Positions 25,326-33,915 are shown, counted from the first letter of the stretch. The stretch: DNA of 64,000 nt from Desulfitobacterium chlororespirans DSM 11544 (GCF_900143285.1 NZ_FRDN01000005.1:425568-489567); one strand, 5' to 3'. The notes: generated by a model not told the origin, from the letters alone. Numbers and translations are program-made.

Positions 25326-25724
25326 CTATTCTCCGGACTCTTCGTCTTCAATGGCTTTGATAACCTTAACAATCTTTCGGATGGACTGTGGCGAGAGGTC
25401 CTTTACTTGTTTAAACATGAGCTGTAAATCTTCGCGCTCAGAAAGCTCATCCCAAAAATTAGCCAGTTCCGGGTCGTCAGTGATGGCGGCTTTAATTTTA
25501 TCATTCGAGCTGATGGGGTTTGGAATGTCAGAGTTGCCAAGAAGGTAATCAGTAGTAACGCCGAAATATCCTGATAGTCTAGAAAGAGTTACAAAATCAG
25601 GTTCGCGTTTTCCTATCTCGTACAAAGATAAGGCAGATCTTGAAATCTGAACCAGATCAGCTAACTCATTTTGCGTTAATGCATGTCTTTTTCTTAAGTA
25701 GATCAGTCTTTCCGAAAACGTCAC
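25326..25724 (-). CDS. Xre-family repressor, ImmR-like
   Basis: 132 residues with a clear N-terminal helix-turn-helix (TQNELADLVQISRSALSLYEIGKREPDFVTLSRLSGYFGVTTDYLLG) and a C-terminal helical region probably for dimerisation and protease recognition. GTG start preceded by GGTGGTGG. Divergent from another Xre gene across an operator-rich gap, the arrangement of the ICEBs1 immR/immA switch (analogy). Confidence 0.9.
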   Translation of the reverse strand: MTFSERLIYLRKRHALTQNELADLVQISRSALSLYEIGKREPDFVTLSRLSGYFGVTTDYLLGNSDIPNPISSNDKIKAAITDDPELANFWDELSEREDLQLMFKQVKDLSPQSIRKIVKVIKAIEDEESGE

Positions 25725-25739
25725 AATACCACCACCAAT

Positions 25740-25893
25740 AATAAGGTTTGTTGTATTTACTATACTACTCTACAAAATGTAGCAAATAAAGTTAATGCTA
25801 CGAATAGTAGTAAAAACTATTGACAGCTTCATAGCGTAGCAATATAATATAAACAAAAATGCTACATTATGAAGCTGTTCAGGGGGTGAAAAG
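25740..25893. promoter_or_regulatory. Divergent promoter-operator region of the element
   Basis: Rightward promoter: TTGACA (25820-25825), 17 bp, TATAAT (25843-25848). Probable leftward promoter near 25757-25785 (TTGCTA, 16 bp, TATAGT on the minus strand). Small palindromes CTACAAAATGTAG (25770-25782) and CTACGAATAGTAG (25798-25810) look like repressor operators. An 18-bp inverted repeat pair, 25823-25840 and 25861-25878 (16 of 18 match), encloses the rightward -10 box and could be an operator pair or an mRNA hairpin. Confidence 0.75.
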
Positions 25894-26157
25894 ATGCGAA
25901 ATGTATTAATTCAATTAAGAGAAGCAGCAGGTATAACGCAACAGGAGGTCGCAGATAAAGTTGGTATTTCGCGGAGTTTCTATGGACACATTGAAAATGG
26001 CACAAGAAACCCAAGTTATGGGTTAGCACGCAAAATATCAGAATTATTTGATGCAAATATGGAGTCTATTTTTTTTGATTTGGATTGCTTCAGAATGAAG
26101 CGAATAGAAACAATAGAAAATGCTTCTTACAAAAATCAACACTTGTCCATATCTTAA
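25894..26157 (+). CDS. Small Xre-family regulator
   Basis: 87 residues: helix-turn-helix 'TQQEVADKVGISRSFYGHIENGTRNPSYGLARKISELFDANMESIFF' nearly fills the protein. GGGGGTGAAAAG precedes ATG. First gene of the rightward operon, Cro-like by position opposite the ImmR-like repressor. Confidence 0.88.
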   Translation: MRNVLIQLREAAGITQQEVADKVGISRSFYGHIENGTRNPSYGLARKISELFDANMESIFFDLDCFRMKRIETIENASYKNQHLSIS

Positions 26158-26260
26158 CACATCGATGACCAGATTATTCACGAACTCTGTCGATTTACGC
26201 ACAAATGATCAAATGCTCAACATAAGAAAGGACGCGTTACAGATAAAAAGGAGGAGGAAA

Positions 26261-26467
26261 ATGGAATTCTATCAGGTCGACGATGTTATGAAAATGCTTG
26301 GGATTTCTCAATCAAAGGCTTATGGAATCATTCGAGATCTAAATAAAGAGCTGAAAGCGAAGGGCTACATAATCATCAATGGTAAAGTTCCCAAGATTTA
26401 TTTTGAGGAAAGGTTATATTGCTCAGGTTCAAGCAAGAATTCACAGAAGCTAAAGGCTGCGAGGTGA
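26261..26467 (+). CDS. Excisionase-like helix-turn-helix protein
   Basis: 68 residues starting at ATG 26261 after AAAAGGAGGAGG. 'EFYQVDDVMKMLGISQSKAYGIIRDLNKELKAKGYIIINGKVPKIYFEERLYC' is the winged-helix layout of ICE excisionases and HTH_17-type regulators. It probably assists the integrase in excision (inference), although it lies 5 kb from int. Confidence 0.75.
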   Translation: MEFYQVDDVMKMLGISQSKAYGIIRDLNKELKAKGYIIINGKVPKIYFEERLYCSGSSKNSQKLKAAR

Positions 26468-26472
26468 TTGTT

Positions 26473-27441
26473 TTGAACAAAAGCAAAATTGACTGGACCG
26501 ATTATACATGGAATCCAGTTACCGGCTGTTACCATACTTGCCCCTATTGTTATGCGAGACGGCAATCGGCCCGATTCGCAGGGGATGTACGCCTGAACTT
26601 GGCGGACCCGCGCTGCGAGCGGTATCAAGGCCAAGAAGGCTTTTATATCCTACATGAGCCATTCATAACGCGCAACGAGCGTTCTATCAGCTATCCTTTT
26701 GGATTCGCGCCTACGCTGCATGAGTACCGTTTTGATTGGCCGGGGAAGGTCAAAAACGGAGCCAACATCTTTGTAGGAAGCATGACAGACCTATTCGGAT
26801 ACTGGGTGCCGGATGAGTGGATTCAGTTGGTTTTCACCGCCTGCGAGAGGTTTCCACAGCATAATTACCTTTTCCTAACTAAGAATCCAAAACGGTACTC
26901 CGCGCTTGCACGGGCCAGGAAGTTGCCGAGCGCAGATAACTTCTGGTACGGGACTACGCTCACGCATGAGGGGGACGATGTCTACACGCCAGTTGGAATA
27001 AACACGTTCCTCTCGATAGAGCCGCTTTTGGAGCCGATTAGCTTCACTGTATCGGGAGACCTATCTTTCAAGTTTAGTTCGCCCTGGGTAATTGTTGGGG
27101 CAGAGACGGGAAGGCGAGAAGGCAAGGTCGTCCCGGAAAAAGCGTGGATAAGGGACATCGTCAATCATTGCCGGGAAGTCGGGACCCCGGTATTCATGAA
27201 AGAATCTCTCCGGGAGTTGATGGGGGAAGAATTCCTCCAGGAGTTTCCTGTCGGTCTGCTCCGCAAAGAACCCAGCCTGAAACTAAAGAAAAAGTTGTGG
27301 GAAACCTGCAAGTTCTGTGGAGTAGAGAATCCTAAAAAAGAAATGATCGCCTTGCTTTACCGGAAAAAGCGTGGTGAAAGTGCAAAACGATTGGGATACG
27401 CATGTCCGAAATGTTTCAGTAAGCTTGCCCAAGCTAAATAG
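26473..27441 (+). CDS. DUF5131 (phage Gp37/Gp68) family, radical-SAM-like
   Basis: 322 residues from TTG 26473 (8 bp after GAGG). Opens 'SKIDWTDYTWNPVTGCYHTCPYCYAR', which is the DUF5131 signature and carries a CxxxCxxC iron-sulfur motif of the radical SAM type. Other family blocks: 'FVGSMTDLFGYWVPDEWIQ', 'YLFLTKNPKRY', 'WVIVGAETGRREG', 'GTPVFMKESLRELMG'. A C-terminal zinc-ribbon-like part (CKFCGVENPKK...YACPKCFSKL) is added. Found on phages and mobile elements; biochemical role not established. Confidence 0.85.
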   Translation: MNKSKIDWTDYTWNPVTGCYHTCPYCYARRQSARFAGDVRLNLADPRCERYQGQEGFYILHEPFITRNERSISYPFGFAPTLHEYRFDWPGKVKNGANIFVGSMTDLFGYWVPDEWIQLVFTACERFPQHNYLFLTKNPKRYSALARARKLPSADNFWYGTTLTHEGDDVYTPVGINTFLSIEPLLEPISFTVSGDLSFKFSSPWVIVGAETGRREGKVVPEKAWIRDIVNHCREVGTPVFMKESLRELMGEEFLQEFPVGLLRKEPSLKLKKKLWETCKFCGVENPKKEMIALLYRKKRGESAKRLGYACPKCFSKLAQAK

Positions 27442-27446
27442 GTAAT

Positions 27447-27484
27447 TCTGTGCTCACGAATAGGTTTCGTTAGCACTCAACAGA
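27447..27484 (+). promoter_or_regulatory. Stem-loop upstream of NusG paralogue
   Basis: Three stacked short stems, TCTG/CAGA, TGCT/AGCA and ACGA/TCGT (27447-27484), form a hairpin in the 85-bp leader. No T-tract follows, so it is not a terminator. Candidate RNA recognition element for the protein encoded next. Confidence 0.4.
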
Positions 27485-27526
27485 ACTTTCTTTATTCTTT
27501 ATAGCGGTTTATAAGGAGGAAAAAAG

Positions 27527-28261
27527 ATGGGGTACACGTATGCCATTCAGGTCCGATCAGGTTGTGAGCTGAAAGTAAAAGAAGGACTAATATATCTTAT
27601 GAAAACTATGGGAAATCCCGGGATAGTGGCAATCCACGCATTAGAAACCTTTGAGCAGACTATATCCCAAACCGGTAAGTCTTATCACCGATGGAAAGCA
27701 AAGGTGGCGGGATACATATTTGTGACGGTAGAGGATTCTAATGCACTTCGGATGCCCAACAAGGTATGGCAGTTAATCAAGCGTATCCCTTTAGTGGTTA
27801 ATATTTTAGATGCTTATATTAATCCTAAAGACTGGGATACATTCTTTAACGTGATAGAGGATATTGAGCCAGAGGTTAAAATCACAGAGGTTAAGGAAGA
27901 GGTTTACGAAAACTCCGAATTAAACCGAAATAAGGGAAAAGGCAAGGAGTTCCGAGAGTTCACGCTGATGGAATCTCTTGAGGTCGATGTTAAAGAAGAC
28001 GAAACACAAGAACAGCGACAAAAGCAAACAGTTTATGTCTCACAAGATGTCCTTGCTAATAAAACCATTGACTCTATTGTGCGGACAATCAGGACGGTTA
28101 CTAAAATGCCACTCAGCCTATACCAAATATTATTTGAAGATCGGCGGGAGAGTCCGCCCGACACGGAAAGTCCATCAGCTAAAAAACCAACCATCGTTCA
28201 AACTGTAGCTGCCGGTGTTAAAAATGGTTTGTTAAGGGTGGTGGAAACATGGCGGTACTAA
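27527..28261 (+). CDS. NusG-like transcription factor with unusual C-terminal half
   Basis: 244 residues, ATG after ATAAGGAGG. The N-terminal ~110 residues have the NusG (NGN) pattern: 'YAIQVRSGCELKVKEGLIYLM', 'WKAKVAGYIFVTVED', 'WQLIKRIPLVVNIL'. Specialised NusG paralogues (RfaH, LoaP, ActX types) suppress termination in long operons. The C-terminal half (charged linker, then VYVSQDVLANKTIDSIVRTIRTVTKMPLSLYQILFED) shows no recognisable KOW domain. A likely role is antitermination of the long export/pilus operon downstream (inference). Confidence 0.72.
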   Translation: MGYTYAIQVRSGCELKVKEGLIYLMKTMGNPGIVAIHALETFEQTISQTGKSYHRWKAKVAGYIFVTVEDSNALRMPNKVWQLIKRIPLVVNILDAYINPKDWDTFFNVIEDIEPEVKITEVKEEVYENSELNRNKGKGKEFREFTLMESLEVDVKEDETQEQRQKQTVYVSQDVLANKTIDSIVRTIRTVTKMPLSLYQILFEDRRESPPDTESPSAKKPTIVQTVAAGVKNGLLRVVETWRY

Positions 28262-30549
28262 GCAGCCCGCAAAAAACTGAAACTGTTCGATTAAAAGGAA
28301 CCATCAAAAAGATACTTTTTCCCCGGCCAGTTAAACCGGATACAGATTTTATGATTGCTATTCTTGCCGGGCCAAGTGACATTGAGATAACAATCAAAGG
28401 GAAAATGTGCGGAGTACATGAAAAAGACGAATTGCTCATCGAAGGCCATTGGGTGAATGATAAAAAACACGGGTTACAAATCGAGTTGTCCGGCTGGGAA
28501 AAGCCCGTACCAACAACAAAAGCACAAGCTATAACGCTCCTTAGTTCAAGTATTATTAAAGGCTGTGGACCAAAAACTGCAAATTTGATCGTAGAAACTC
28601 TCGGTGACAACGCGATTGAAGTCATCATGAGAGATGGCGCAGCATGCCTTTTTCCAATTAAGGGCGTAGGTAAGAAAAACGCCACAAGAATCGTGGAAAG
28701 CCTTTCTGAGAATTTCAATGTGCAAAACATAATCAAAAACCTGGGGCAATACGGAGTCACGGTAAAGATGGCGATAAAGCTACATCATCTCTACAAGGGA
28801 AATGCAGTTCCTGTAATCCAAGCGAATCCCTATGAGTTAACAAACCTTAGTATGGTTGGCTTTGATGCAGCAGACAGTATCGCTAAGAAAATGGAAATAA
28901 GTGAGGACTCATCATTTCGGTGCCAAGCTGCAATACTCTATGTTCTGCGGCAATATGAAGGGCATTGCTACACGGAAAAAGGCGATTTAATCACGGATGT
29001 TCTCAACCTATTGAACAAACGCTCGTTAGTAAAAACCCTTGGTAAAGAAGATGTTGAGAGCGCTCTTTATTTTCTTTCTAAGGCTTCAAAGATAGTTATT
29101 GATTTCAACAGGATTTATCTAAAGGCTCTTTATCATCATGAGTGTACAGCGGCTAGGAAAATAGCGGAAATGGTTACAAGCTCTGCTGTAAATATAAGCA
29201 AAGCACGAATCGCCCACGAAATAGTAAAGTATCAAACTCAAAACCGCATTATCCTAAACGCAAAACAACAAGAAGCAATCTATACCTTTTTCTCTAAGAA
29301 TATAATGATCCTTACTGGTGGTCCCGGAACGGGAAAAACGGCTGTTATCAAAGCGATAGCCCATATTTATAGGCAAGTGTTTCCCAACGATAAAGAACTT
29401 ATTCTTTGCGCTCCTACTGGGCGGGCCAGCCAGAATTTGCACAAAACCTCTGGATTTGGAGCGAAAACAGTTCATCGTGTATTAAACTGGGGAATTAAGA
29501 CCACAGCTGAGAATGAAATAACGCCTGACAAAGCACTAAAAGACGAACTAAATCCTCTTGAAGAGGACTTAATCGTGGACGAATGGTCTATGGCAGACAT
29601 TGAATTAGCCAGCAGTACCCTTCGTGCTATACCAAAAGGGGGAAAAGTGCTCGTAGTCGGCGATCCCGATCAACTCCCTTCCGTTGGTCCTGGAGCTGTT
29701 TTACGTGACATGATAAACAGTCAGTGCGTTCATCGAGTCCATCTTGATGAGGTGTATCGGCAGGCTAAAAATAGTCAAATAACGGAAAATGCCTATCGAG
29801 TCAAAGAAGGCCGGATGATAGATCTTGACTCCAGCCGAAAAGATTTTATATTTATTGAACGACCGGATGCTGCTTCAACGCAGCAAATGATTTTAGCCTG
29901 TGTGAAAAGATTGCTGGAGAAAGGATATCGCCCTGAAGATATACTCGTGCTGTCTCCGATAAAGAAAGGAACGGCAGGGGTGGAAGCCTTGAACGATGCA
30001 ACAAGAGCACTCGTGAACCCGGCAGATAGGAGAAAAAAAGAACTAGCGATAGGTAGTAAACTTTTCCGTGTTGGGGATGTGATCATTCAAAACCAGCGAA
30101 ACTCGGTAGCCAAGAATTTATATAACGGAACCATGGGAACAATCAAAGCAATCTGTTCCAATCCAGATGATCCAGAGAGCAAGGAGGAAGGACTGCTTTG
30201 TGACTTATGGGGAGAAGAAGTTTTTTTGACAAGGGAAGACATAACAGAGTTTGACTTTACTACCGGGTATAGCATCACAATTCACAAATCTCAAGGAGGA
30301 CAGGCAAAAGTTGTTATTTCACCGATTTTGACGAATCATTTTATCATGTTAACCAGAAACAATTTGCTTACGTCCATGACAAGAGCAGAAGAAATGATGA
30401 TTTTGGTCGGACAAAAGAAAGCTGTGGCAATGGCGATTAAGAACGATACTCCGAATCTTCGCCGGACCTATCTATCGGAAAGAATACGGAAATGCGTTGG
30501 AGAAGAGCAGGAAAAGCAGCATAAAGGTGTTGTGGGAAGCCTTTTTTAG
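28249..30549 (+). CDS. RecD2-like SF1 helicase
   Basis: 766 residues overlapping the previous gene by 13 bp. N-terminal OB-like part, tandem helix-hairpin-helix motifs ('KGCGPKTANLIVETLG', 'IKGVGKKNATRIVESL'), then helicase core: Walker A 'TGGPGTGKTAVIKAIA', 'APTGRASQNL', Walker B 'DLIVDEWSMADIEL', 'KVLVVGDPDQLPSVGPGAVLRD', and 'GYSITIHKSQGGQAKVVI'. A 5'-3' DNA helicase likely used in element replication or transfer. Confidence 0.92.
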   Translation: MAVLSSPQKTETVRLKGTIKKILFPRPVKPDTDFMIAILAGPSDIEITIKGKMCGVHEKDELLIEGHWVNDKKHGLQIELSGWEKPVPTTKAQAITLLSSSIIKGCGPKTANLIVETLGDNAIEVIMRDGAACLFPIKGVGKKNATRIVESLSENFNVQNIIKNLGQYGVTVKMAIKLHHLYKGNAVPVIQANPYELTNLSMVGFDAADSIAKKMEISEDSSFRCQAAILYVLRQYEGHCYTEKGDLITDVLNLLNKRSLVKTLGKEDVESALYFLSKASKIVIDFNRIYLKALYHHECTAARKIAEMVTSSAVNISKARIAHEIVKYQTQNRIILNAKQQEAIYTFFSKNIMILTGGPGTGKTAVIKAIAHIYRQVFPNDKELILCAPTGRASQNLHKTSGFGAKTVHRVLNWGIKTTAENEITPDKALKDELNPLEEDLIVDEWSMADIELASSTLRAIPKGGKVLVVGDPDQLPSVGPGAVLRDMINSQCVHRVHLDEVYRQAKNSQITENAYRVKEGRMIDLDSSRKDFIFIERPDAASTQQMILACVKRLLEKGYRPEDILVLSPIKKGTAGVEALNDATRALVNPADRRKKELAIGSKLFRVGDVIIQNQRNSVAKNLYNGTMGTIKAICSNPDDPESKEEGLLCDLWGEEVFLTREDITEFDFTTGYSITIHKSQGGQAKVVISPILTNHFIMLTRNNLLTSMTRAEEMMILVGQKKAVAMAIKNDTPNLRRTYLSERIRKCVGEEQEKQHKGVVGSLF

Positions 30550-30597
30550 TGATCCACTGTTTCAAAAAACTCTCAAAAGAATTGGAGGTGTAAAGAT

Positions 30598-30783
30598 ATG
30601 ATGGGTTGTAGTTGCGCAGAGTCATATGACGAAGACACTAATAGATATCAATGTGCTGTATCTGGTTGCGATTGTGTATTCTTGGTTCCAAATTCAAAGA
30701 GATGTGGAGAAATGTACGGAGAGGGACCAGATGCAGACCTTTACCATCAAATAACATCAAACCCCGTGATAGAAAGGGGATAG
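30598..30783 (+). CDS. Small cysteine-rich protein
   Basis: 61 residues after GGAGGTGTAAAGAT. Six cysteines, four of them as CSC and CDC (MMGCSCAESYDEDTNRYQC, SGCDCVFLVPNSKRC), suggest metal binding. It sits between RecD2 and the replication initiator. No family recognised. Confidence 0.6.
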   Translation: MMGCSCAESYDEDTNRYQCAVSGCDCVFLVPNSKRCGEMYGEGPDADLYHQITSNPVIERG

Positions 30784-30796
30784 GGGCTGAGGAAGA

Positions 30797-32005
30797 ATGA
30801 AACATACCGGTTTTTTTGATGAGCTAAGCAAACGATCCCTTGAATTTTACCGTAAAGAGGAAGAACTGAAGGAACAGTTTCTGCAGCTACCACGTCAATT
30901 TTATGAGTGCGAATTTTATAGGCGGTATCTGACCCCCACAGACAGGGAGCTGTATTCTTTTTTAAAAGACAGGATGTTTCTCTCCCAAAAAACAACCGCT
31001 GACGGAGATCCGACCTTTGTTGACGAAAATGGATATATCTTCCTTGTTTTTTCTAGAGAAGAGGTAATGGATAGGCTTGGGATATCTAAGCCTACTGTGG
31101 TCGCCTCATTTAAGAAACTAAGTTTAGTAGGTTTAATCTATGAACGGAGGATGGGGAATCGCAGAGCAAACAGAATATATGTTTGCAAGGTGAGATACAT
31201 GACGAAAGAGGAAGCAATTAAAGAGATCGAGGAAACGGAGGCAATTTTGCATGCATCGGATAAAAAGAAAAAGCTGAAGTCAAGAAAATTAACTTCAGAA
31301 AATGAAAAGCTGAAGTCAGAAAAATTAACTTCAGAAACAGAAGCCCTAAGGTCAAAAAAATTGACTTCAGAAACAGAGGGTCTGAAGTCAAAAAAATTAA
31401 CCTCAGAAAGTACTCTGAGGTTAAAAAAGTTAACCTCAATTGAGGTAAAAAATTTTTACCCTATTAATACTGAGTATAGTAATACTGAGATTAGTAGTAG
31501 TAGTACCCTTGCGGGGGACAGCCAATTTTTGTCAGACAAAATCACTCCTGGTATCTCCCCTCCAGCCGCCAATCTCCATCCCACAATATCGGCTGGGGCG
31601 GAGGAGGTTCAAGATCAAGATGATAACGAGATCGTAAAACTCTACGAGGATAACATCGGGCAGCTTAACCCAGTCTCACTGGATAAGCTGATGACGTATT
31701 GCAAAGAGCATGGCAAGGATTTCATGATTGCCGTGATTGATTATGCTGCCAGCAATAATGCAAGATCGATAACCTATATCGATAACGTGATCGAAAATCT
31801 AGCTCGGGCCGGGGCCAATACACCGGAAAAAATAGCAGTTCACCTCGCAAAATACCGCAACGAGCGCAAACAGGCACGGGAAGCATGGCGTCAAAACAGA
31901 CACATTAAGCAAAAACAACACCTGAAAGTATATGGTATGGTCGGGGACAAACAGGGTGATGGCAAGCCTAAGCCCGGGAAATACGAGGACTTTTATCTTA
32001 GTTAA
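30797..32005 (+). CDS. RepA_N-type replication initiator
   Basis: 402 residues. The N-terminal ~120 residues follow the RepA_N pattern: 'FYECEFYRRYLTPTDRELYSFLKDRMFLSQKT', 'DENGYIFLVFSREEVMDRLGISKPTVVASFKKLSLVGLIYERRMGNRRANRIYV' (winged helix). Residues ~155-215 are five to six repeats of (R/K)KLTSE(N/T)E.LKS. A C-terminal helical domain (VKLYEDNIGQLNPVSLDKLMTYCKE...) resembles DnaD-like initiator tails. RepA_N plasmids carry their origin inside rep, which fits the repeats. It suggests the excised element replicates autonomously. Confidence 0.85.
   Translation: MKHTGFFDELSKRSLEFYRKEEELKEQFLQLPRQFYECEFYRRYLTPTDRELYSFLKDRMFLSQKTTADGDPTFVDENGYIFLVFSREEVMDRLGISKPTVVASFKKLSLVGLIYERRMGNRRANRIYVCKVRYMTKEEAIKEIEETEAILHASDKKKKLKSRKLTSENEKLKSEKLTSETEALRSKKLTSETEGLKSKKLTSESTLRLKKLTSIEVKNFYPINTEYSNTEISSSSTLAGDSQFLSDKITPGISPPAANLHPTISAGAEEVQDQDDNEIVKLYEDNIGQLNPVSLDKLMTYCKEHGKDFMIAVIDYAASNNARSITYIDNVIENLARAGANTPEKIAVHLAKYRNERKQAREAWRQNRHIKQKQHLKVYGMVGDKQGDGKPKPGKYEDFYLS
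31274..31462. repeat. Iteron-like dyad repeats inside rep (candidate origin)
   Basis: Repeats start at 31274, 31310, 31346, 31382 (36-bp period) and 31415 (33 bp), with a weaker copy near 31440. Each contains an imperfect 25-bp palindrome: CTGAAGT at the left, ACTTCAG at the right, separated by an A-tract and TTAA. An A+T-rich, TAGTAG-repeat region follows (31455-31510). Arrangement and location match RepA_N origins. Confidence 0.75.
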
Positions 32006-32094
32006 CTCCGGTGAAAATGCACCAAAGGAGGAGGTTTAAGAATAGTGTTTTTTCCTTATTTTAGGATTTTCTGAAGATGGAAAGGAGAAATAAT

Positions 32095-32298
32095 ATGCAG
32101 TATGCGACATTTAAGGCTCATTGCCCCTTTGAAATCGGAGATAAGATCCGCGACGAAAAAAGCGGAGATTCTTACACGATCACAGATATTGCCTGCACTC
32201 ATTTCGTGAAAACAAACCGAGTCGAGTTCCAGTATGAATTAAATGATTCCGGAAGATATGTCGGGATAGCGGTTCCGGCCAACTGGATAAGCATATGA
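32095..32298 (+). CDS. Small hypothetical protein
   Basis: 67 residues from ATG 32095 after GGAAAGGAG. 'YATFKAHCPFEIGDKIRDEKSGDSYTITDIACTHFVKTNRVEFQYELNDSG' is beta-rich and looks like a small SH3-like barrel, a shape common among small conjugative-element proteins. Overlaps the next gene by 4 bp. Confidence 0.65.
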   Translation: MQYATFKAHCPFEIGDKIRDEKSGDSYTITDIACTHFVKTNRVEFQYELNDSGRYVGIAVPANWISI

Positions 32299-32939
32299 TG
32301 GGAAAAACGCATATTGCCATCGGTTTACTCGCAGCGACCTTTGTACCGACTTCTGGGGCATCCGGGACAGTCCTACATTGGCCGGGATTTAACAGCCTAT
32401 TCCCTTTTGTAGTTTCGCTAACCGCAGTAGTTGCAGGGAGCCTTGCTCCCGATATTGACCAGCCGGGTAGCAAAATAACCCAAATAGCTGGTCCATTTGG
32501 GAAAAACCGTATCATGGCCATGCTTGGAGGAGCTATGGCAATCTATCTTAGCGGAAAAACTAAGGGCGTAATCGGAAGTGTAGAACTGAGCACAATTCTT
32601 ATTTTGATAGGAATTAGCTTACTTATTATGGCCTTTATAAGGCACAGGGGAGTGACACACTCGTTAATAGGAGTGGCCATTGCGGGTCTTATGGTTTCTG
32701 CTGTCGAGAACACGGGGGGATACCAGCAATACATTGGTATCCCTATCGTTATGCCATTTCTTATCGGCTATACGTCGCACCTTTTAGCGGACTTTGTTGC
32801 TGGAGGAATACCACCTTTATATCCATTTGTAGAAAAAAGGATTAAACCGCCTATTAGTATTGAAACGGGTAGTATTTTTGATGGAGTAATCGGTGTCATG
32901 GCCTTTTTAGGAGCGGCGTTTCGGATGTTCGGTAACTGA
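32295..32939 (+). CDS. YdjM-like membrane-bound metal-dependent hydrolase (DUF457)
   Basis: 214 residues. Motifs 'GKTHIAIGLLAATF', 'GSLAPDIDQPGSK', 'RHRGVTHSLIG' and 'HLLADFVAGGIPPLYPF' are those of the YdjM/DUF457 family of membrane proteins with conserved His/Asp metal ligands. Hydrophobic segments around residues 30-55, 95-115 and 125-165 indicate membrane insertion. Substrate unknown. Confidence 0.9.
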   Translation: MMGKTHIAIGLLAATFVPTSGASGTVLHWPGFNSLFPFVVSLTAVVAGSLAPDIDQPGSKITQIAGPFGKNRIMAMLGGAMAIYLSGKTKGVIGSVELSTILILIGISLLIMAFIRHRGVTHSLIGVAIAGLMVSAVENTGGYQQYIGIPIVMPFLIGYTSHLLADFVAGGIPPLYPFVEKRIKPPISIETGSIFDGVIGVMAFLGAAFRMFGN

Positions 32940-32984
32940 ACGAGCGTTATATTTTATATTAAGGAAAACAAAGGGGAGAGCAGT

Positions 32985-33884
32985 ATGGGTGCAAAACCAT
33001 TTGTAAAATGGGCAGGTGGAAAAGGCCAATTATTGTCAGAAATAAGGAAGTCTTACCCGATGGAATTAGGTAAAAGCATTACAAAATATGCCGAACCTTT
33101 TGTAGGGGGTGGTGCGGTACTCTTCGATATTCTGTCCAACTATGATGGGATTAAAGAGGCATATATTAGCGATATGAACCCAGAGTTGATCAATACATAT
33201 AAGGTCGCTCGTGATAACTGTGAAGAATTAATAGATAGTCTCAAGGTTTTAAAAGGTGAATTCATGAGTACACCAGGGGGTACAGTGGAGCAAAAGAAAT
33301 ACTTCTATCAAAAAAGAGAAACCTTTAATGCGCTAAAGGTAAAGAGTGATACGCATACAAATATCGAGAAAGCGGCACTGTTTATATTTCTTAACAAGAC
33401 CTGTTTTAATGGCCTATATCGGGTTAATCGCAGGGGCGAATTTAATGTCCCTATGGGTTCGTATAAGAATCCTGCAATATGTGATGAGGAAAATCTGAGA
33501 GAAGCAAGTGCATTGCTGAAAAGGGTGACAATAGTGTGTGGTGATTATAAGCAGTCCGAGCAATTTATTGATGGAAATACCTTCGTGTACTTTGACCCGC
33601 CTTTTCGCCCTTTAAATAAAACGGCAAACTTCAACTCGTATACTGAAGAAGGCTTCCCTGATGAAAAGCAGATAGAGCTGGCTAAGTTTGTGAGTATCCT
33701 TGTGGGTAAAGGAACAAAAACCGTGGTAAGTAATTCTGATCCCAAAAATGTTAATGCTGAGGATAATTTTTTTGATGAGCTGTACGCCAAGTTTAATATT
33801 AATAGAATTTCTGCAACCCGAATGATTAACTCAAGTGCTACAGGACGAGGGAAAATAAGCGAACTACTTATAACAAACTTCTAA
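32985..33884 (+). CDS. DNA adenine methylase (D12 class, DpnM/Dam-like)
   Basis: 299 residues. AdoMet motif 'FVKWAGGKGQLLSEI' at the N terminus, 'YAEPFVGGGAVLFD', 'ALFIFLNKTCFNGLYRVNRRGEFNVPMG', and catalytic 'FVYFDPPFRPL' (DPPF variant of DPPY). N6-adenine methyltransferase, probably GATC-type as in Dam/DpnM (inference). No restriction endonuclease gene is adjacent, so it more likely protects or regulates the element. Confidence 0.93.
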   Translation: MGAKPFVKWAGGKGQLLSEIRKSYPMELGKSITKYAEPFVGGGAVLFDILSNYDGIKEAYISDMNPELINTYKVARDNCEELIDSLKVLKGEFMSTPGGTVEQKKYFYQKRETFNALKVKSDTHTNIEKAALFIFLNKTCFNGLYRVNRRGEFNVPMGSYKNPAICDEENLREASALLKRVTIVCGDYKQSEQFIDGNTFVYFDPPFRPLNKTANFNSYTEEGFPDEKQIELAKFVSILVGKGTKTVVSNSDPKNVNAEDNFFDELYAKFNINRISATRMINSSATGRGKISELLITNF

Positions 33885-33915
33885 AGAATTACAAAAAGAA
33901 AGGAAGGATCGAAGA

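Noticed and set aside
31274..31462. CRISPR-like array
   Set aside because: Regular 36-bp period but repeats are contiguous dyads without unique spacers and lie inside the rep coding sequence; iterons fit better.
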